From Methylosinus sp. C49 (lineage in GTDB: Bacteria; Pseudomonadota; Alphaproteobacteria; Rhizobiales; Beijerinckiaceae): a stretch of 64,000 bases of DNA. The notes beneath the pieces were generated by a model. That model did no database searches. It saw nothing but the letters and a program-made list of their open reading frames with translations, and was not told the origin of the DNA. The first letter of the stretch is position 1. Every line of letters starts with the position of its first letter. Shown piece after piece: positions 18,338 to 26,508 of the stretch. Made by a program: the position numbers and the translations under genes. The stretch covers positions 558,001-622,000 of the forward strand of contig NZ_AP022332.1 of the NCBI RefSeq assembly GCF_009936375.1. Reading direction: 5' to 3'.

Positions 18338-18757
18338 TCAGAATGGCTTGACGATCACCAGAATGACGATGCCGATCATCAGCAGGGTCGGAACCTCATT
18401 GACGAATCGGAAGAATTTCGCCGGCCGGTGATTCTCGTCGCGCTCGAAAGCCTTTTGCGTGACGCCGAAATAGAAGTGGACGCCGGTCAGAAGGACGACC
18501 AGCGCCAGTTTGGCGTGCAGCCATCCGGCTCCGTGGAACGAGCCGAAATAGATCAGCGCCAAACCGGCCAGCCAGGAGACGATCATCGCCGGCGCCATGA
18601 TGTAGAGCGCCAGCCGGCGTTCCATCTTCTTGAACAATGCAGAGGGTGCGCCCTGCCCCACTTCCGTATGATAGACGAACAGCCGCGGCAGATAGAGCAG
18701 CCCGGCCATCCAGGAGATAACCGCGATCACATGCAGAGCTTTGATCCAGAGATACAT
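18338..18757 (-). CDS. hemJ: Protoporphyrinogen IX oxidase HemJ
   Basis: 139 residues with four hydrophobic helices. Family signatures are LWIKALHVIAVISWMAGLLYLPRLFVYH (conserved His and Arg), KKMERRLALYIMAPAM and the C-terminal FRFVNEVPTLLMI. HemJ oxidises protoporphyrinogen IX to protoporphyrin IX in the inner membrane, and itself binds heme. It starts 4 bases after hemE ends, so the two heme genes form one leftward operon. Confidence 0.94.
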   Translation of the reverse strand: MYLWIKALHVIAVISWMAGLLYLPRLFVYHTEVGQGAPSALFKKMERRLALYIMAPAMIVSWLAGLALIYFGSFHGAGWLHAKLALVVLLTGVHFYFGVTQKAFERDENHRPAKFFRFVNEVPTLLMIGIVILVIVKPF

Positions 18758-18761
18758 GACT

Positions 18762-19799
18762 TCAATTCCTTGTTCCGCGAATACGCTCGATCAATTGTGA
18801 GACATGCTCGAGCGGCGTCTCCGGCAGGACGCCATGGCCGAGATTGAAAATATGCGGCCGTCCGGCGAAGCGCCGCAAAATGGCGTCGATCTCACGATCG
18901 AGCGCCTCCCCGCCGGCGAGCAGAGCCAGCGGATCGAGATTTCCCTGTAGCGCCGGGCCTGCGGGAATTTCCTTCACCGCCCAGGCGGGATCGATCGCCG
19001 TGTCCAGTCCCAGCGCATCGGCGCCGAGTGTCCCGGCGAGACGGGGGAGATGCGTCGCGCCGCCACGCGGGAAGGCGATGATCGGCACGCCGGGCCGGGC
19101 GGCCTTCACCGCATCGATGATCTTCTTCAGCGGCTCGGCGACCCAGCGCTCGAACTCGTGTGCCGGCAGCACGCCGGCCCAGCTGTCGAAGAGCTGCAAA
19201 ACTTCGACGCCGGCGTCGATCTGCCGAATGAGATAGGCGATGGAGGCCTCGACCAGAATATCGATGAGCCGCGCGAAAGCCTGCGGCCGCCGATAGGCGA
19301 AGAGCCGAGCCGGCGCCTGATCCGGCGTGCCGCGTCCGGCGATCATATAGCTCGCCACCGTCCAAGGCGCGCCGCAAAAGCCGATGAAAGTCACCGATTT
19401 CGGCAGCTCGCCCTTCACCCGGTCGATCGTCTCGAAAACGGGTGAGAGCTTGCCCAGGTCGAAATTCCCGGCGAGCGCCTCTATGTCGCTGTCGCTCTCC
19501 AGCGGAATCAGCCGCGGCCCATGCCCTGCCTCGAACCAGACCTTCTGCCCCAGCGCGTCCGGCACGACCAGAATGTCGCTGAACAGGATCGCGGCATCGA
19601 AGCCGAAACGCTCGATCGGCTGCAAGGTGATCCGCGCCGCCGTCTGCGGATTGTAACAAGTGTCGAGAAAGCTGCCGGCTTTGGCGCGCAGCTCCTGATA
19701 TTCCGGCAGATAGCGGCCGGCCTGTCGCATCAGCCAAATCGGCGGCACGGCGCGTGCTTCTCCGCCCAGAATGGCGAGGAGAGGCTTGAGATCACCCAT
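18762..19799 (-). CDS. hemE: Uroporphyrinogen decarboxylase
   Basis: 345 residues, full length. The N-terminal signature PPIWLMRQAGRYLPEYQELR is complete, and FIGFCGAPWTVASYM follows. The enzyme removes four carboxyl groups from uroporphyrinogen III to make coproporphyrinogen III. First gene of hemE-hemJ. In Caulobacter and Rickettsia the chromosome origin lies directly upstream of hemE, and the same arrangement is seen here. Confidence 0.98.
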   Translation of the reverse strand: MGDLKPLLAILGGEARAVPPIWLMRQAGRYLPEYQELRAKAGSFLDTCYNPQTAARITLQPIERFGFDAAILFSDILVVPDALGQKVWFEAGHGPRLIPLESDSDIEALAGNFDLGKLSPVFETIDRVKGELPKSVTFIGFCGAPWTVASYMIAGRGTPDQAPARLFAYRRPQAFARLIDILVEASIAYLIRQIDAGVEVLQLFDSWAGVLPAHEFERWVAEPLKKIIDAVKAARPGVPIIAFPRGGATHLPRLAGTLGADALGLDTAIDPAWAVKEIPAGPALQGNLDPLALLAGGEALDREIDAILRRFAGRPHIFNLGHGVLPETPLEHVSQLIERIRGTRN

Positions 19800-19864
19800 T
19801 TCGCTTATTGCTCCGGCAGGATGGGGGACGAAAAGGAACGCTCGGCGCTCCCTCCGGCTTTGGA

Positions 19865-20260
19865 GCTAACCCAAAACGACACAAAAAGAAAATTCAATCT
19901 TTAAGAGATTTTTTTGATTTTATTGATGGTTCCTTAACGAAGGTTAATTTTCGTCAACCTTTTGTCCACACCTTACGTACCATAGGCTTTGCTGTATAGC
20001 CATTTGCGCCCCTGCTGTGGACAGATTTGTAAATCAAACATTAACAGATGCTTGCCGACATCCGCCCGCAAGCTCTGGCGTGGATGGCGGAGAATCCCCC
20101 GCTGCAATGGCCTAGCATCCGCTTTTCCCCACTCGTTTCGACGCCTGTTGATCGCTGGGCTACGTTATGCGCAGCTGTGCACATGCCCGGTCCGCCGGCG
20201 CTCACTTTTCCCCATAATGCCCACGATCGCGCTACGGCTGTGGGAATCGATCGGAGGAGG
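19865..20260. other. Predicted chromosomal replication origin (oriC)
   Basis: This is a 466-base gene-free stretch between the divergent hemE and maf. About 19873-19960 is strongly AT-rich, a likely unwinding element. DnaA-box-like nonamers: TTGTCCACA (19962-19970) and its inverted relative CTGTCCACA (20024-20016), each close to TTATCCACA, plus TTTTCCCCA at 20123 and 20206. TTAACGAAGGTTAA (19934-19947) is a CtrA-like palindrome, though the spacer is one base shorter than the TTAA-N7-TTAA consensus. Gene direction flips here, parABS is nearby, and the hemE-ori-maf order is the alphaproteobacterial one. Confidence 0.8.
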
Positions 20261-20265
20261 TTCGA

Positions 20266-20898
20266 CTGCCGCAGGATCGCCCCAGCGCCTTCTGGCGTCT
20301 CGCCGAGCCGCTGATTCTCGCCTCCAAGAGCAAAGGCCGGCGCATGGCGCTGGAGCAGACCGGGGCGCCTTTTCTCATTCACCCGGCTGAGATCGACGAG
20401 CGCGCCGTGGAAGCCGAGGTCCTCGCCGCAGGCGGCGACGCCGACGCCGTCGCGACGCGATTGGCCGGCGACAAGGCGAAGGGCGTCTCGCTGGCGCGGC
20501 CGGGCGCGCTCGTCCTCGGCGCGGATCAGGTGGCGAGCTGCGAGGGACGGCGATTCGGCAAGCCGCAGACCGTCGCCGCCGCCGGCGAGCAGCTGCGCTT
20601 TCTCTCCGGGCGGACCCACCGTCTGCATTCGGCGGTGGCCCTCGCCCGCGACGGCGCCATAATCTTCGAGACCGTCGCCCATGCCGATCTGACGATGCGC
20701 GCTTTCTCCGATGATTTTCTTGCCCGCTATCTCGAGATCGTGGCCGAGGAGGCGACGACCAGCGCCGGCGCCTATCAGATAGAAGGTCTCGGCGTTCATC
20801 TCTTCGAGCGCATAATCGGCGATCATTGGACCATTATCGGAATGCCGCTGCTGCCGGTGCTGGAGGCGCTTCGCCGCGAGGGAGCGATTCTGTCATGA
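20266..20898 (+). CDS. maf: Maf-family nucleoside triphosphate pyrophosphatase
   Basis: 210 residues if started at CTG 20266. The protein must include [12 protein letters not shown], the conserved Maf N-terminus, which lies upstream of the first ATG (20344). In frame between the last stop (20215) and that motif there is no ATG, GTG or TTG. The CTG has AGGAGG five bases before it. Further motifs: LGADQV and AGAYQIEG. Maf proteins hydrolyse non-canonical nucleotides such as m5UTP or m7GTP. The gene is the RP001-type neighbour of oriC and overlaps coaE by 4 bases (ATGA). Confidence 0.88.
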   Translation: MPQDRPSAFWRLAEPLILASKSKGRRMALEQTGAPFLIHPAEIDERAVEAEVLAAGGDADAVATRLAGDKAKGVSLARPGALVLGADQVASCEGRRFGKPQTVAAAGEQLRFLSGRTHRLHSAVALARDGAIIFETVAHADLTMRAFSDDFLARYLEIVAEEATTSAGAYQIEGLGVHLFERIIGDHWTIIGMPLLPVLEALRREGAILS

Positions 20899-21515
20899 GC
20901 GGCGACGCCGCGCCCCGCCCTCTGGTCATCGGCCTCACGGGCTCGATCGGCATGGGTAAATCGACGACGGCCGATCTTTTTCGCGCCGAGGGCGTCCCTG
21001 TCTATGATTCCGATCGCGCGGTGCATGAGCTCTATCGCGGCCCTGCGGCGGCGCAGATAGAGGAGCTGTTCCCTGGCGTCACGGCGGATGGCGTCGTCGA
21101 TCGCGCCCGCCTCGCCGCCCGCGTGCTCGGCGATGGGGAGGCGCTGCGCCGCCTCGAGGCGCTGGTGCATCCGCTCGTCGCCATCGGCCGCGACGAATTT
21201 TTCGAGAATTGTCGCCGCGCGGGCGAGCGTTTCGTCGTCTTCGATATTCCGCTCCTCTTCGAGATCGGCGCCCAAAAGGATGTCGACGCCGTCGTCGTCG
21301 TCTCCGCCCCGCCCGATATTCAGCGCGCGCGCGTGCTGGCGCGTCCCGGCATGACGGAGGAAAAATTCGCCGCCATACTCGCCAAGCAGGTTCCCGACGC
21401 GCAAAAGCGCGCCGGCGCCGATTTCGTGGTGCATAGCGAGCGCGGCCTGGATTCCGCTCGGCAGGAAGTTCGGCTAATCCTCGAGGAGCTGGCGCGACGA
21501 AAGTCGTCGCGCTGA
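20895..21515 (+). CDS. coaE: Dephospho-CoA kinase
   Basis: 206 residues from ATG 20895, overlapping the maf stop as ATGA. P-loop [17 protein letters not shown] is followed by [12 protein letters not shown] and FDIPLLFE, all CoaE hallmarks. It phosphorylates the 3'-hydroxyl of dephospho-CoA with ATP, the last step of coenzyme A synthesis. Co-transcribed with maf, and dnaQ follows after 21 bases. The aroE gene that often sits between maf and coaE in alphaproteobacteria is absent. Confidence 0.97.
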   Translation: MSGDAAPRPLVIGLTGSIGMGKSTTADLFRAEGVPVYDSDRAVHELYRGPAAAQIEELFPGVTADGVVDRARLAARVLGDGEALRRLEALVHPLVAIGRDEFFENCRRAGERFVVFDIPLLFEIGAQKDVDAVVVVSAPPDIQRARVLARPGMTEEKFAAILAKQVPDAQKRAGADFVVHSERGLDSARQEVRLILEELARRKSSR

Positions 21516-21536
21516 TCCGATCGAGAGAGGCTGCCG

Positions 21537-22277
21537 ATGCGTGAGATCGTCTTCGACACGGAGACGACCGGTCTCGACCCCACCAAGGGGCATCGCATCG
21601 TCGAGATCGGCGCGGTGGAGATTTCCAATCTCATCCCGACCGGCCGCACCTTCCATTTCTACCTCGATCCAGAACGCGACATGCCGGAGGAGGCGTTTCG
21701 CGTCCATGGCCTCTCCTCGGCCTTTCTGACGGGCCAAAAGAAATTCCGCGAGATCGCCGACAGCTTTCTGGAATTCGTCGAGGACGCCAATCTCGTCGCG
21801 CATAACGCCGAATTCGACATGCGCTTCGTCAATTTCGAGCTCGGCCAGCTGGGAAAAGCGGCGATCCCTTTCGATCGCGTCGTCGACACACTGACCATCG
21901 CGCGCCGTCGCCATCCCGGCGCCTCCAATACTCTAGACGCGCTCTGCCAGCGCTATGGCGTCGATCTCACGCGCCGCGACAAGCATGGCGCTCTGCTCGA
22001 CGCCGGCCTGCTCGCGGAAGTCTATGCGGAGCTGATGGGCGGCCGCCAATCGGCGCTCATTCTGCAAGCGGATGCGGCGACTCGGGCCGAGGAGAATGGC
22101 GGCGAATTTTTGCGTAGCCGCCCGCAGAAGCTGGCGCCGCTGCTCACCGAGGCGGAGCGCGCCGCGCATGAGGCCTTTGTCGCCAAGCTGGGCAAGGAGC
22201 CGATGTGGCTGCGCTATCTCGCGCAGCCGGAGACGGCCGAGCCGGCCATCGAAACGCCGATGGAAAAGCGAGCCTGA
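21537..22277 (+). CDS. dnaQ: DNA polymerase III epsilon subunit (3'-5' proofreading exonuclease)
   Basis: 246 residues. DEDDh exonuclease motifs: FDTETTGL (D7, E9) at the N-terminus, HNAEFDMRF in the middle, and RRDKHGALLDAGLLAEVY with catalytic His and Asp. The C-terminal tail would bind the alpha subunit. Proofreading exonuclease of the replicative polymerase. Downstream of coaE by 21 bases in the origin-proximal rightward operon; convergent with secB. Confidence 0.97.
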   Translation: MREIVFDTETTGLDPTKGHRIVEIGAVEISNLIPTGRTFHFYLDPERDMPEEAFRVHGLSSAFLTGQKKFREIADSFLEFVEDANLVAHNAEFDMRFVNFELGQLGKAAIPFDRVVDTLTIARRRHPGASNTLDALCQRYGVDLTRRDKHGALLDAGLLAEVYAELMGGRQSALILQADAATRAEENGGEFLRSRPQKLAPLLTEAERAAHEAFVAKLGKEPMWLRYLAQPETAEPAIETPMEKRA

Positions 22278-22296
22278 CCGCTCGCTCTCGCAAAGA

Positions 22297-22776
22297 TCAG
22301 TTGGCGTTGGCCGGCGCCTGCTGCGCCTCGGCCGCGCGCTGCTGATAGAGCGCGAAAAAGTCGATCGGATCGATATAGAGGGGCGGGAAGCCGCCATTGC
22401 GCGTGGCGTCGGCGACGACCTGGCGCAGGAAGGGGAACAGCAGCCGCGGGCATTCGATCATCACGATCGGATGAATCTGCTCGGCCGGAATGTTCAGCAG
22501 GCGGAACACGCCGCCGTAATCGACCTCGAGCTTGAACAGCACCTCGCCGCCCTCGGTCGCGGAGGCTTCGAGCGTCACCGAGACCTCGAAATCCTCGGGG
22601 GACATTTGGCGGGCGTTGACATTGACCTGAATGCCGATCTCCGGCGGATTCTGGCGCGGCTGCAGCGAGCGCGGCGCATTGGGATTCTCGAAAGAGAGGT
22701 CCTTCACATATTGCACGAGCACGTTGAGCGCCGGGGCGCCGGTCGGGCCGGAGCCGTTTCCATTCGTATCGGTCAT
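22297..22776 (-). CDS. secB: Protein-export chaperone SecB
   Basis: 159 residues from ATG 22776, with GGGAG upstream. The conserved core runs from [20 protein letters not shown] to [13 protein letters not shown], followed by the short tail typical of alphaproteobacteria. The SecB tetramer holds preproteins unfolded and delivers them to SecA. It is encoded opposite dnaQ, as in Caulobacter and rhizobia. Confidence 0.97.
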   Translation of the reverse strand: MTDTNGNGSGPTGAPALNVLVQYVKDLSFENPNAPRSLQPRQNPPEIGIQVNVNARQMSPEDFEVSVTLEASATEGGEVLFKLEVDYGGVFRLLNIPAEQIHPIVMIECPRLLFPFLRQVVADATRNGGFPPLYIDPIDFFALYQQRAAEAQQAPANAN

Positions 22777-22887
22777 CGTCGAACTCCCTGCCGATTTCGG
22801 CTCCCGGCAGGCGCGATGGAATGGCGGCGCCTGCCACGGCGCCCGCCTAACACGTCCCCTTGCCTGCGACAACGGATTTGACGGTGG

Positions 22888-23355
22888 TCAGACAACTTTG
22901 GCGGGAGGGGCGCGACGCGCGCGCCCGCGGCGCTTGGGACCTTCGTCGACAATGGCTTTCCACTCGCCCGGCGAGAGATCGATGGTCTGCGGACCTTGCC
23001 GCTCGGTCTTGCCGCGAATGCGATCGGCGACATGGGCGCGCACCGATGGCGATTTCAGCGCCAGTCCGACGAGATCGGAGGCGAATCCGGGCAAGATCAG
23101 CAGCAGCGAGCCCACCGCCTCGAGGCCGCTCTCGAGCAGAGCGACGCCGGATTTCAGCTCCTCGCGTGGTTGTCCGATACGGCCGCGCAGATAGAGGAAA
23201 AGCCGCTTGACGTCGGCGAGCCCCAGCAGCGTCGTGCCGACCCCGAGCGCGACCGCCGCCAGCACGCCGAGAAATTGCACGACGAGCACGAAAGCGACGA
23301 TCTCGATGAAGAGCCAGCCGGTCAGCACATAGGCGACGAGTTTCGACTTGTTCAC
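22888..23355 (-). CDS. fxsA: FxsA-family inner-membrane protein
   Basis: 155 residues from GTG 23355, preceded by GGAGGG nine bases upstream; longer readings of the frame lack conserved sequence. Three to four hydrophobic helices, with GLADVKRLFLYLRG and a glycine-rich ILPGFASDLVGLAL helix, mark the FxsA family. In E. coli FxsA reduces exclusion of phage T7 by the F plasmid; its normal role is unknown. The basic C-terminal tail (KRRGRARRAPP) is cytoplasmic. Divergent from the Tim44-like gene. Confidence 0.88.
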   Translation of the reverse strand: MNKSKLVAYVLTGWLFIEIVAFVLVVQFLGVLAAVALGVGTTLLGLADVKRLFLYLRGRIGQPREELKSGVALLESGLEAVGSLLLILPGFASDLVGLALKSPSVRAHVADRIRGKTERQGPQTIDLSPGEWKAIVDEGPKRRGRARRAPPAKVV

Positions 23356-23461
23356 GTCGTTGCGCCCTCCCTCCCTTCGCCGAGAGTCCCGCGAGGGGTT
23401 GATTCGTGACATCTGGGACGCGACATGATACCGGACAATCCCTGCGACCGGGAGACGCCCT

Positions 23462-24157
23462 TTGTCGGGATCCGATTTCGACCCATCCATCTTGGTCTTC
23501 GCCGCGCTCGCGGCTTTCGTCGTCTGGAAATTGTGGTCGGTCCTCGGCGTGCGCGTCGATCGCGAAGGCCCCGCCTCCGATCGCGCCGGCCCGGCCCGAC
23601 GGATCGGCCCGGCTCCGGCGCCGCAAGGCTCGGCTTTCGCGCCTTCGCCCGCCAATGGCGCGCTGGACGCCGACCGCTGGAAGGGCTTGGCTGAACCGGG
23701 CAGCAATGGCTGGCGGGGTCTCGACCAGATCGCCGCCTCCGATCGCAGCTTCTCCGGCCCGGCCTTCGTCGATGGCGCCAAGAAAGCTTATGAGATGATC
23801 GTCCAGGCCTTCGCTCGGGGCGATCGCGACACGCTGCGCAATCTCCTCTCCACCGAGGTGTTCGACAGCTTCTCCGGCGAGATCGCCGGGCGCGAGCAGC
23901 GCGGGGAGACGGCCGAGGCTCACGTCGTCTCCATCGATTCCGCCACGGTGGAGGACGCCAAGGTCGAGCTGCGCAAGGCGCAGCTCACCATTCGTTTCGT
24001 CGCCAAGCTCCAATCGGTCCGCCGCGACAGCGCCGGCGCCGCGATCGAAGGCGAGTCCGAATCTCCGCTCGAGATCGTCGACCTCTGGACTTTCGCGCGC
24101 GATGTCGCGTCGCGCGACCCGAATTGGAAGCTCGTGGCCACCGAAACGGTTCATTAG
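23462..24157 (+). CDS. Tim44/TimA-like inner-membrane-anchored protein
   Basis: 231 residues from TTG 23462, with GGGAG eleven bases before it. One N-terminal membrane helix (ILVFAALAAFVVWKLWSVLG, about residues 9-28), then a Pro/Ala-rich linker, then a Tim44-like domain (about 90-231: FVDGAKKAYEMIVQAFARGD, then DLWTFARDVASRDPNWKLVAT). Bacterial TimA proteins are related to the mitochondrial import factor Tim44; their function is largely unknown. Conserved neighbour of fxsA, secB and mltA near alphaproteobacterial origins. Confidence 0.88.
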   Translation: MSGSDFDPSILVFAALAAFVVWKLWSVLGVRVDREGPASDRAGPARRIGPAPAPQGSAFAPSPANGALDADRWKGLAEPGSNGWRGLDQIAASDRSFSGPAFVDGAKKAYEMIVQAFARGDRDTLRNLLSTEVFDSFSGEIAGREQRGETAEAHVVSIDSATVEDAKVELRKAQLTIRFVAKLQSVRRDSAGAAIEGESESPLEIVDLWTFARDVASRDPNWKLVATETVH

Positions 24158-24168
24158 GCGGGTCTCGA

Positions 24169-25278
24169 GTGGCGTCCGTCGATCTCGATCCAATCGGTTT
24201 CGATTCGATCGACGCCATTTTTCGGGACGATCTCGGCGCGGCCTTTCGCGTCTTTCGCCGCTCGGCCGAAATCATCCTCTCCGCCGCGCAGCCGCTCCGC
24301 CCGGCTCTGCCGGCCGACGAAGCGCTGGCCCGCGTCTGCCGCATCGCCGCGGGCATGGATGCGGCGAGCCTCTCCCAAGATGCGGCGCTCGATTTTTTCG
24401 CCGCCAATTTCCGTCCCTTTCGGCTGCGCGGGCCGGGATTCGTCACCGCCTATTACGAGCCTGTGATCGAGGCGCGGGAGGCGCCGGAGGCAGGGTTCCG
24501 CACGCCTGTTCCCGCACGTCCGGCCGATCTCGTCACCTTGAACGAGACGCCCATTCACGGTGAGGCGGGCGAGGCGCTCACCTCGGCCCGGCGGCGGGCC
24601 GACGGCGGCCTCGAGCCCTATCCCGATCGCCGCGCTTTGGAGGAAGGCTCGCCCGAGCTGCGGCCGAGGCCGATCGCCTATATCCGCGACAGGGTCGAGC
24701 TGTTTCTCATTCAGGTGCAGGGCTCGGCGCGGCTGCGCTTTCCCGATGGGCGGGAATTGCCGCTCACCTATGATGGCCGCAATGGCCGTCCCTATACATC
24801 GATCGGCCGCTTGCTCATCGAGCGCGGGCTCGTTCCGCAGAATGAGATGTCGCTCGAGCGCTTGAAGTCGGAAATCCGCGCCCTCGGCCAGGAGGATGGC
24901 GCGCCAGGCGCCCGGCTGATGCAGGAGAATCGCTCCTATGTCTTCTTCCGCGCCGATTCCTCGCCGGAGCGACGCGACGGCCCCATAGGCGGCGAGGGCT
25001 GCGCGCTGACGCCGCTGCGCTCGATCGCCGTCGATCGCTCGCTTTGGAGCTATGGCCTGCCCTTTTTCATCAGCGCCACGCTGCCCTGGCGCGGCGCGGC
25101 GGCGGAGCCCTTCGCTCGGCTGATGATCGCGCAGGACACGGGCTCGGCGATTCTCGGACCGGCGCGCGCCGATCTCTTCTTCGGCGCCGGGGACGAAGCC
25201 GGGGCGCTCGCCGGGCTCGTGCGCCACAAGGCGGATTTCACCGTGCTGCTGCCGCGAGGAGCGGGCGGCGATGAGTGA
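24169..25278 (+). CDS. mltA: Membrane-bound lytic transglycosylase A family (MltA + 3D domain)
   Basis: 369 residues from GTG 24169, twelve bases after the previous stop. The MltA domain includes GFVTAYYEPVIEARE and the central DRVELFLIQVQGSARLRF. The C-terminal 3D domain holds LMIAQDTGSAILGPARADLFFG with the catalytic Asp. These enzymes cleave peptidoglycan glycan strands to 1,6-anhydro-MurNAc products, which feed recycling enzymes such as those at 2.1-4.4 kb. No clear signal peptide or lipobox is seen at this start, so a further upstream start or an atypical export signal is possible. Overlaps the smr gene by 8 bases. Confidence 0.9.
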   Translation: MASVDLDPIGFDSIDAIFRDDLGAAFRVFRRSAEIILSAAQPLRPALPADEALARVCRIAAGMDAASLSQDAALDFFAANFRPFRLRGPGFVTAYYEPVIEAREAPEAGFRTPVPARPADLVTLNETPIHGEAGEALTSARRRADGGLEPYPDRRALEEGSPELRPRPIAYIRDRVELFLIQVQGSARLRFPDGRELPLTYDGRNGRPYTSIGRLLIERGLVPQNEMSLERLKSEIRALGQEDGAPGARLMQENRSYVFFRADSSPERRDGPIGGEGCALTPLRSIAVDRSLWSYGLPFFISATLPWRGAAAEPFARLMIAQDTGSAILGPARADLFFGAGDEAGALAGLVRHKADFTVLLPRGAGGDE

Positions 25279-25837
25279 TCCGCCGCGCGAATCGCGCCGC
25301 TCGCGTTTTCTGTCCCCCGAAGAGATCGAGCTGTGGAACAAGGTGACGGCCGATGTGCGGCCGTCGCGCGGCCGTCGTCGTCGACCGCCGGAGGAGCAGC
25401 CGATCGAGGCCGGCGAGCCGAAGAAAGGCGCCGCCGCTCCGCCTCCTCCGACGCCCGCTCCTGCGGAGAAAAAGCCACGGCCCCGCCCGGCCGCGCCGCC
25501 GGCGGAGATCGATCATCGCACGCGCACGAAATTGCGTCGCGGCCGGCTCGAGGTGGAGGCCAAGCTCGATCTCCACGGCCTGCGCCAGGCCGAGGCGCAG
25601 ACGGCGCTCTATGATTTTCTGCGCCGCGCCCAAGTGGCCGGCGCGCGCATGGCGATCGTGGTGACGGGCAAGGGCGTGCGCAGCGAGGAGGGCGGCGTGC
25701 TGCGCCGCCTCGTGCCCCTATGGCTGAGCGCCCCGGCCATGCGCGATCTCGTGGTCGGCTTCGGCGAGGCGGCCCGCAATCACGGCGGCGAAGGCGCGCT
25801 CTATGTGCAGATCAGGCGTCCGCGCGGAGCGAAATAG
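25271..25837 (+). CDS. Smr-domain protein
   Basis: 188 residues. The first 85 residues are basic and proline-rich, likely disordered. The Smr domain (about 95-188) has LDLHGLRQAEAQTALYDFL and VVTGKGVRSEEGGVLR, the LDxHG and GKG motifs of the MutS2-type nuclease domain. Stand-alone Smr proteins are predicted or shown to be nicking endonucleases acting in DNA repair or on RNA; the target here is unknown. Coupled to mltA by an 8-base overlap and ends the rightward origin-proximal operon. Confidence 0.93.
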   Translation: MSDPPRESRRSRFLSPEEIELWNKVTADVRPSRGRRRRPPEEQPIEAGEPKKGAAAPPPPTPAPAEKKPRPRPAAPPAEIDHRTRTKLRRGRLEVEAKLDLHGLRQAEAQTALYDFLRRAQVAGARMAIVVTGKGVRSEEGGVLRRLVPLWLSAPAMRDLVVGFGEAARNHGGEGALYVQIRRPRGAK

Positions 25838-25841
25838 CCGC

Positions 25842-26495
25842 TCACTTGATTCCGTAGAATTTCGTCGCGAAGGACCATTTGGGCGCGCGGATCGGGCGCT
25901 CGCCTTCGGCCGGTAGAATCTGCAGCATCCGCGTCGAATCCTTCACGAAATCCGCGGCTTTGGCCTGGCCGGCGATGGCCGCCGGCACATCCGGCAGATC
26001 GACGATCTGCAAGGGCGTGTCGCTCAATATCGCCACCACCATGCCGACGCCCGTCGGCGGCGAGGCGACGAAGCGATAGGCGGCCTTGCCGCTGGCGTCC
26101 GGCAGCGTCATCGACTGGCCCGCCTTCAGAAAATTCGCTTTCTCATCGACGCCGGCGGGATCGGCCAATGTCACCATATTGGGGAAAATCTGCGCCAGCT
26201 TTCCCTGCGCGTCGACATCGACCAATATCACATAGCCGGGCTTTTCCGCCGTCACGCGAAAGCTCATCGGCGCGCCGAGCGCGAACTCGTCCTGCGGCAG
26301 CGCCTCGATCCGCACGCCCGCGCCGGCCGCCTTCGCCGGCTCCTTGGGGATCGCCGGCGCTTGCGTCTGCGGCGACGGCGCGGCCTCCGCTGGCGGATCG
26401 TCGATGATGCGCACCGAGCGCGTCATATCCTGCGGCTCGGCGAGCGCGACGCTCGCGACGCAGCAGAGAAGCGGGAGACAAAGACGCCGCATCAT
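25842..26495 (-). CDS. Exported DUF4384-domain protein
   Basis: 217 residues. The N-terminus MMRRLCLPLLCCVASVALA is a signal peptide (cleavage after about residue 19), followed by a Pro/Ala linker and a DUF4384-like domain with PMSFRVTAEKPGYVILVDVD and FPNMVTLADPAG. This beta-rich domain often occurs fused to or beside caspase-fold, kinase or T6SS-linked proteins; no activity is known. It starts 14 bases after the caspase-like gene stop, so both are likely one operon. It probably acts in the periplasm together with that protein. Confidence 0.82.
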   Translation of the reverse strand: MMRRLCLPLLCCVASVALAEPQDMTRSVRIIDDPPAEAAPSPQTQAPAIPKEPAKAAGAGVRIEALPQDEFALGAPMSFRVTAEKPGYVILVDVDAQGKLAQIFPNMVTLADPAGVDEKANFLKAGQSMTLPDASGKAAYRFVASPPTGVGMVVAILSDTPLQIVDLPDVPAAIAGQAKAADFVKDSTRMLQILPAEGERPIRAPKWSFATKFYGIK

Positions 26496-26508
26496 TCTCT
26501 CCTCCTTT

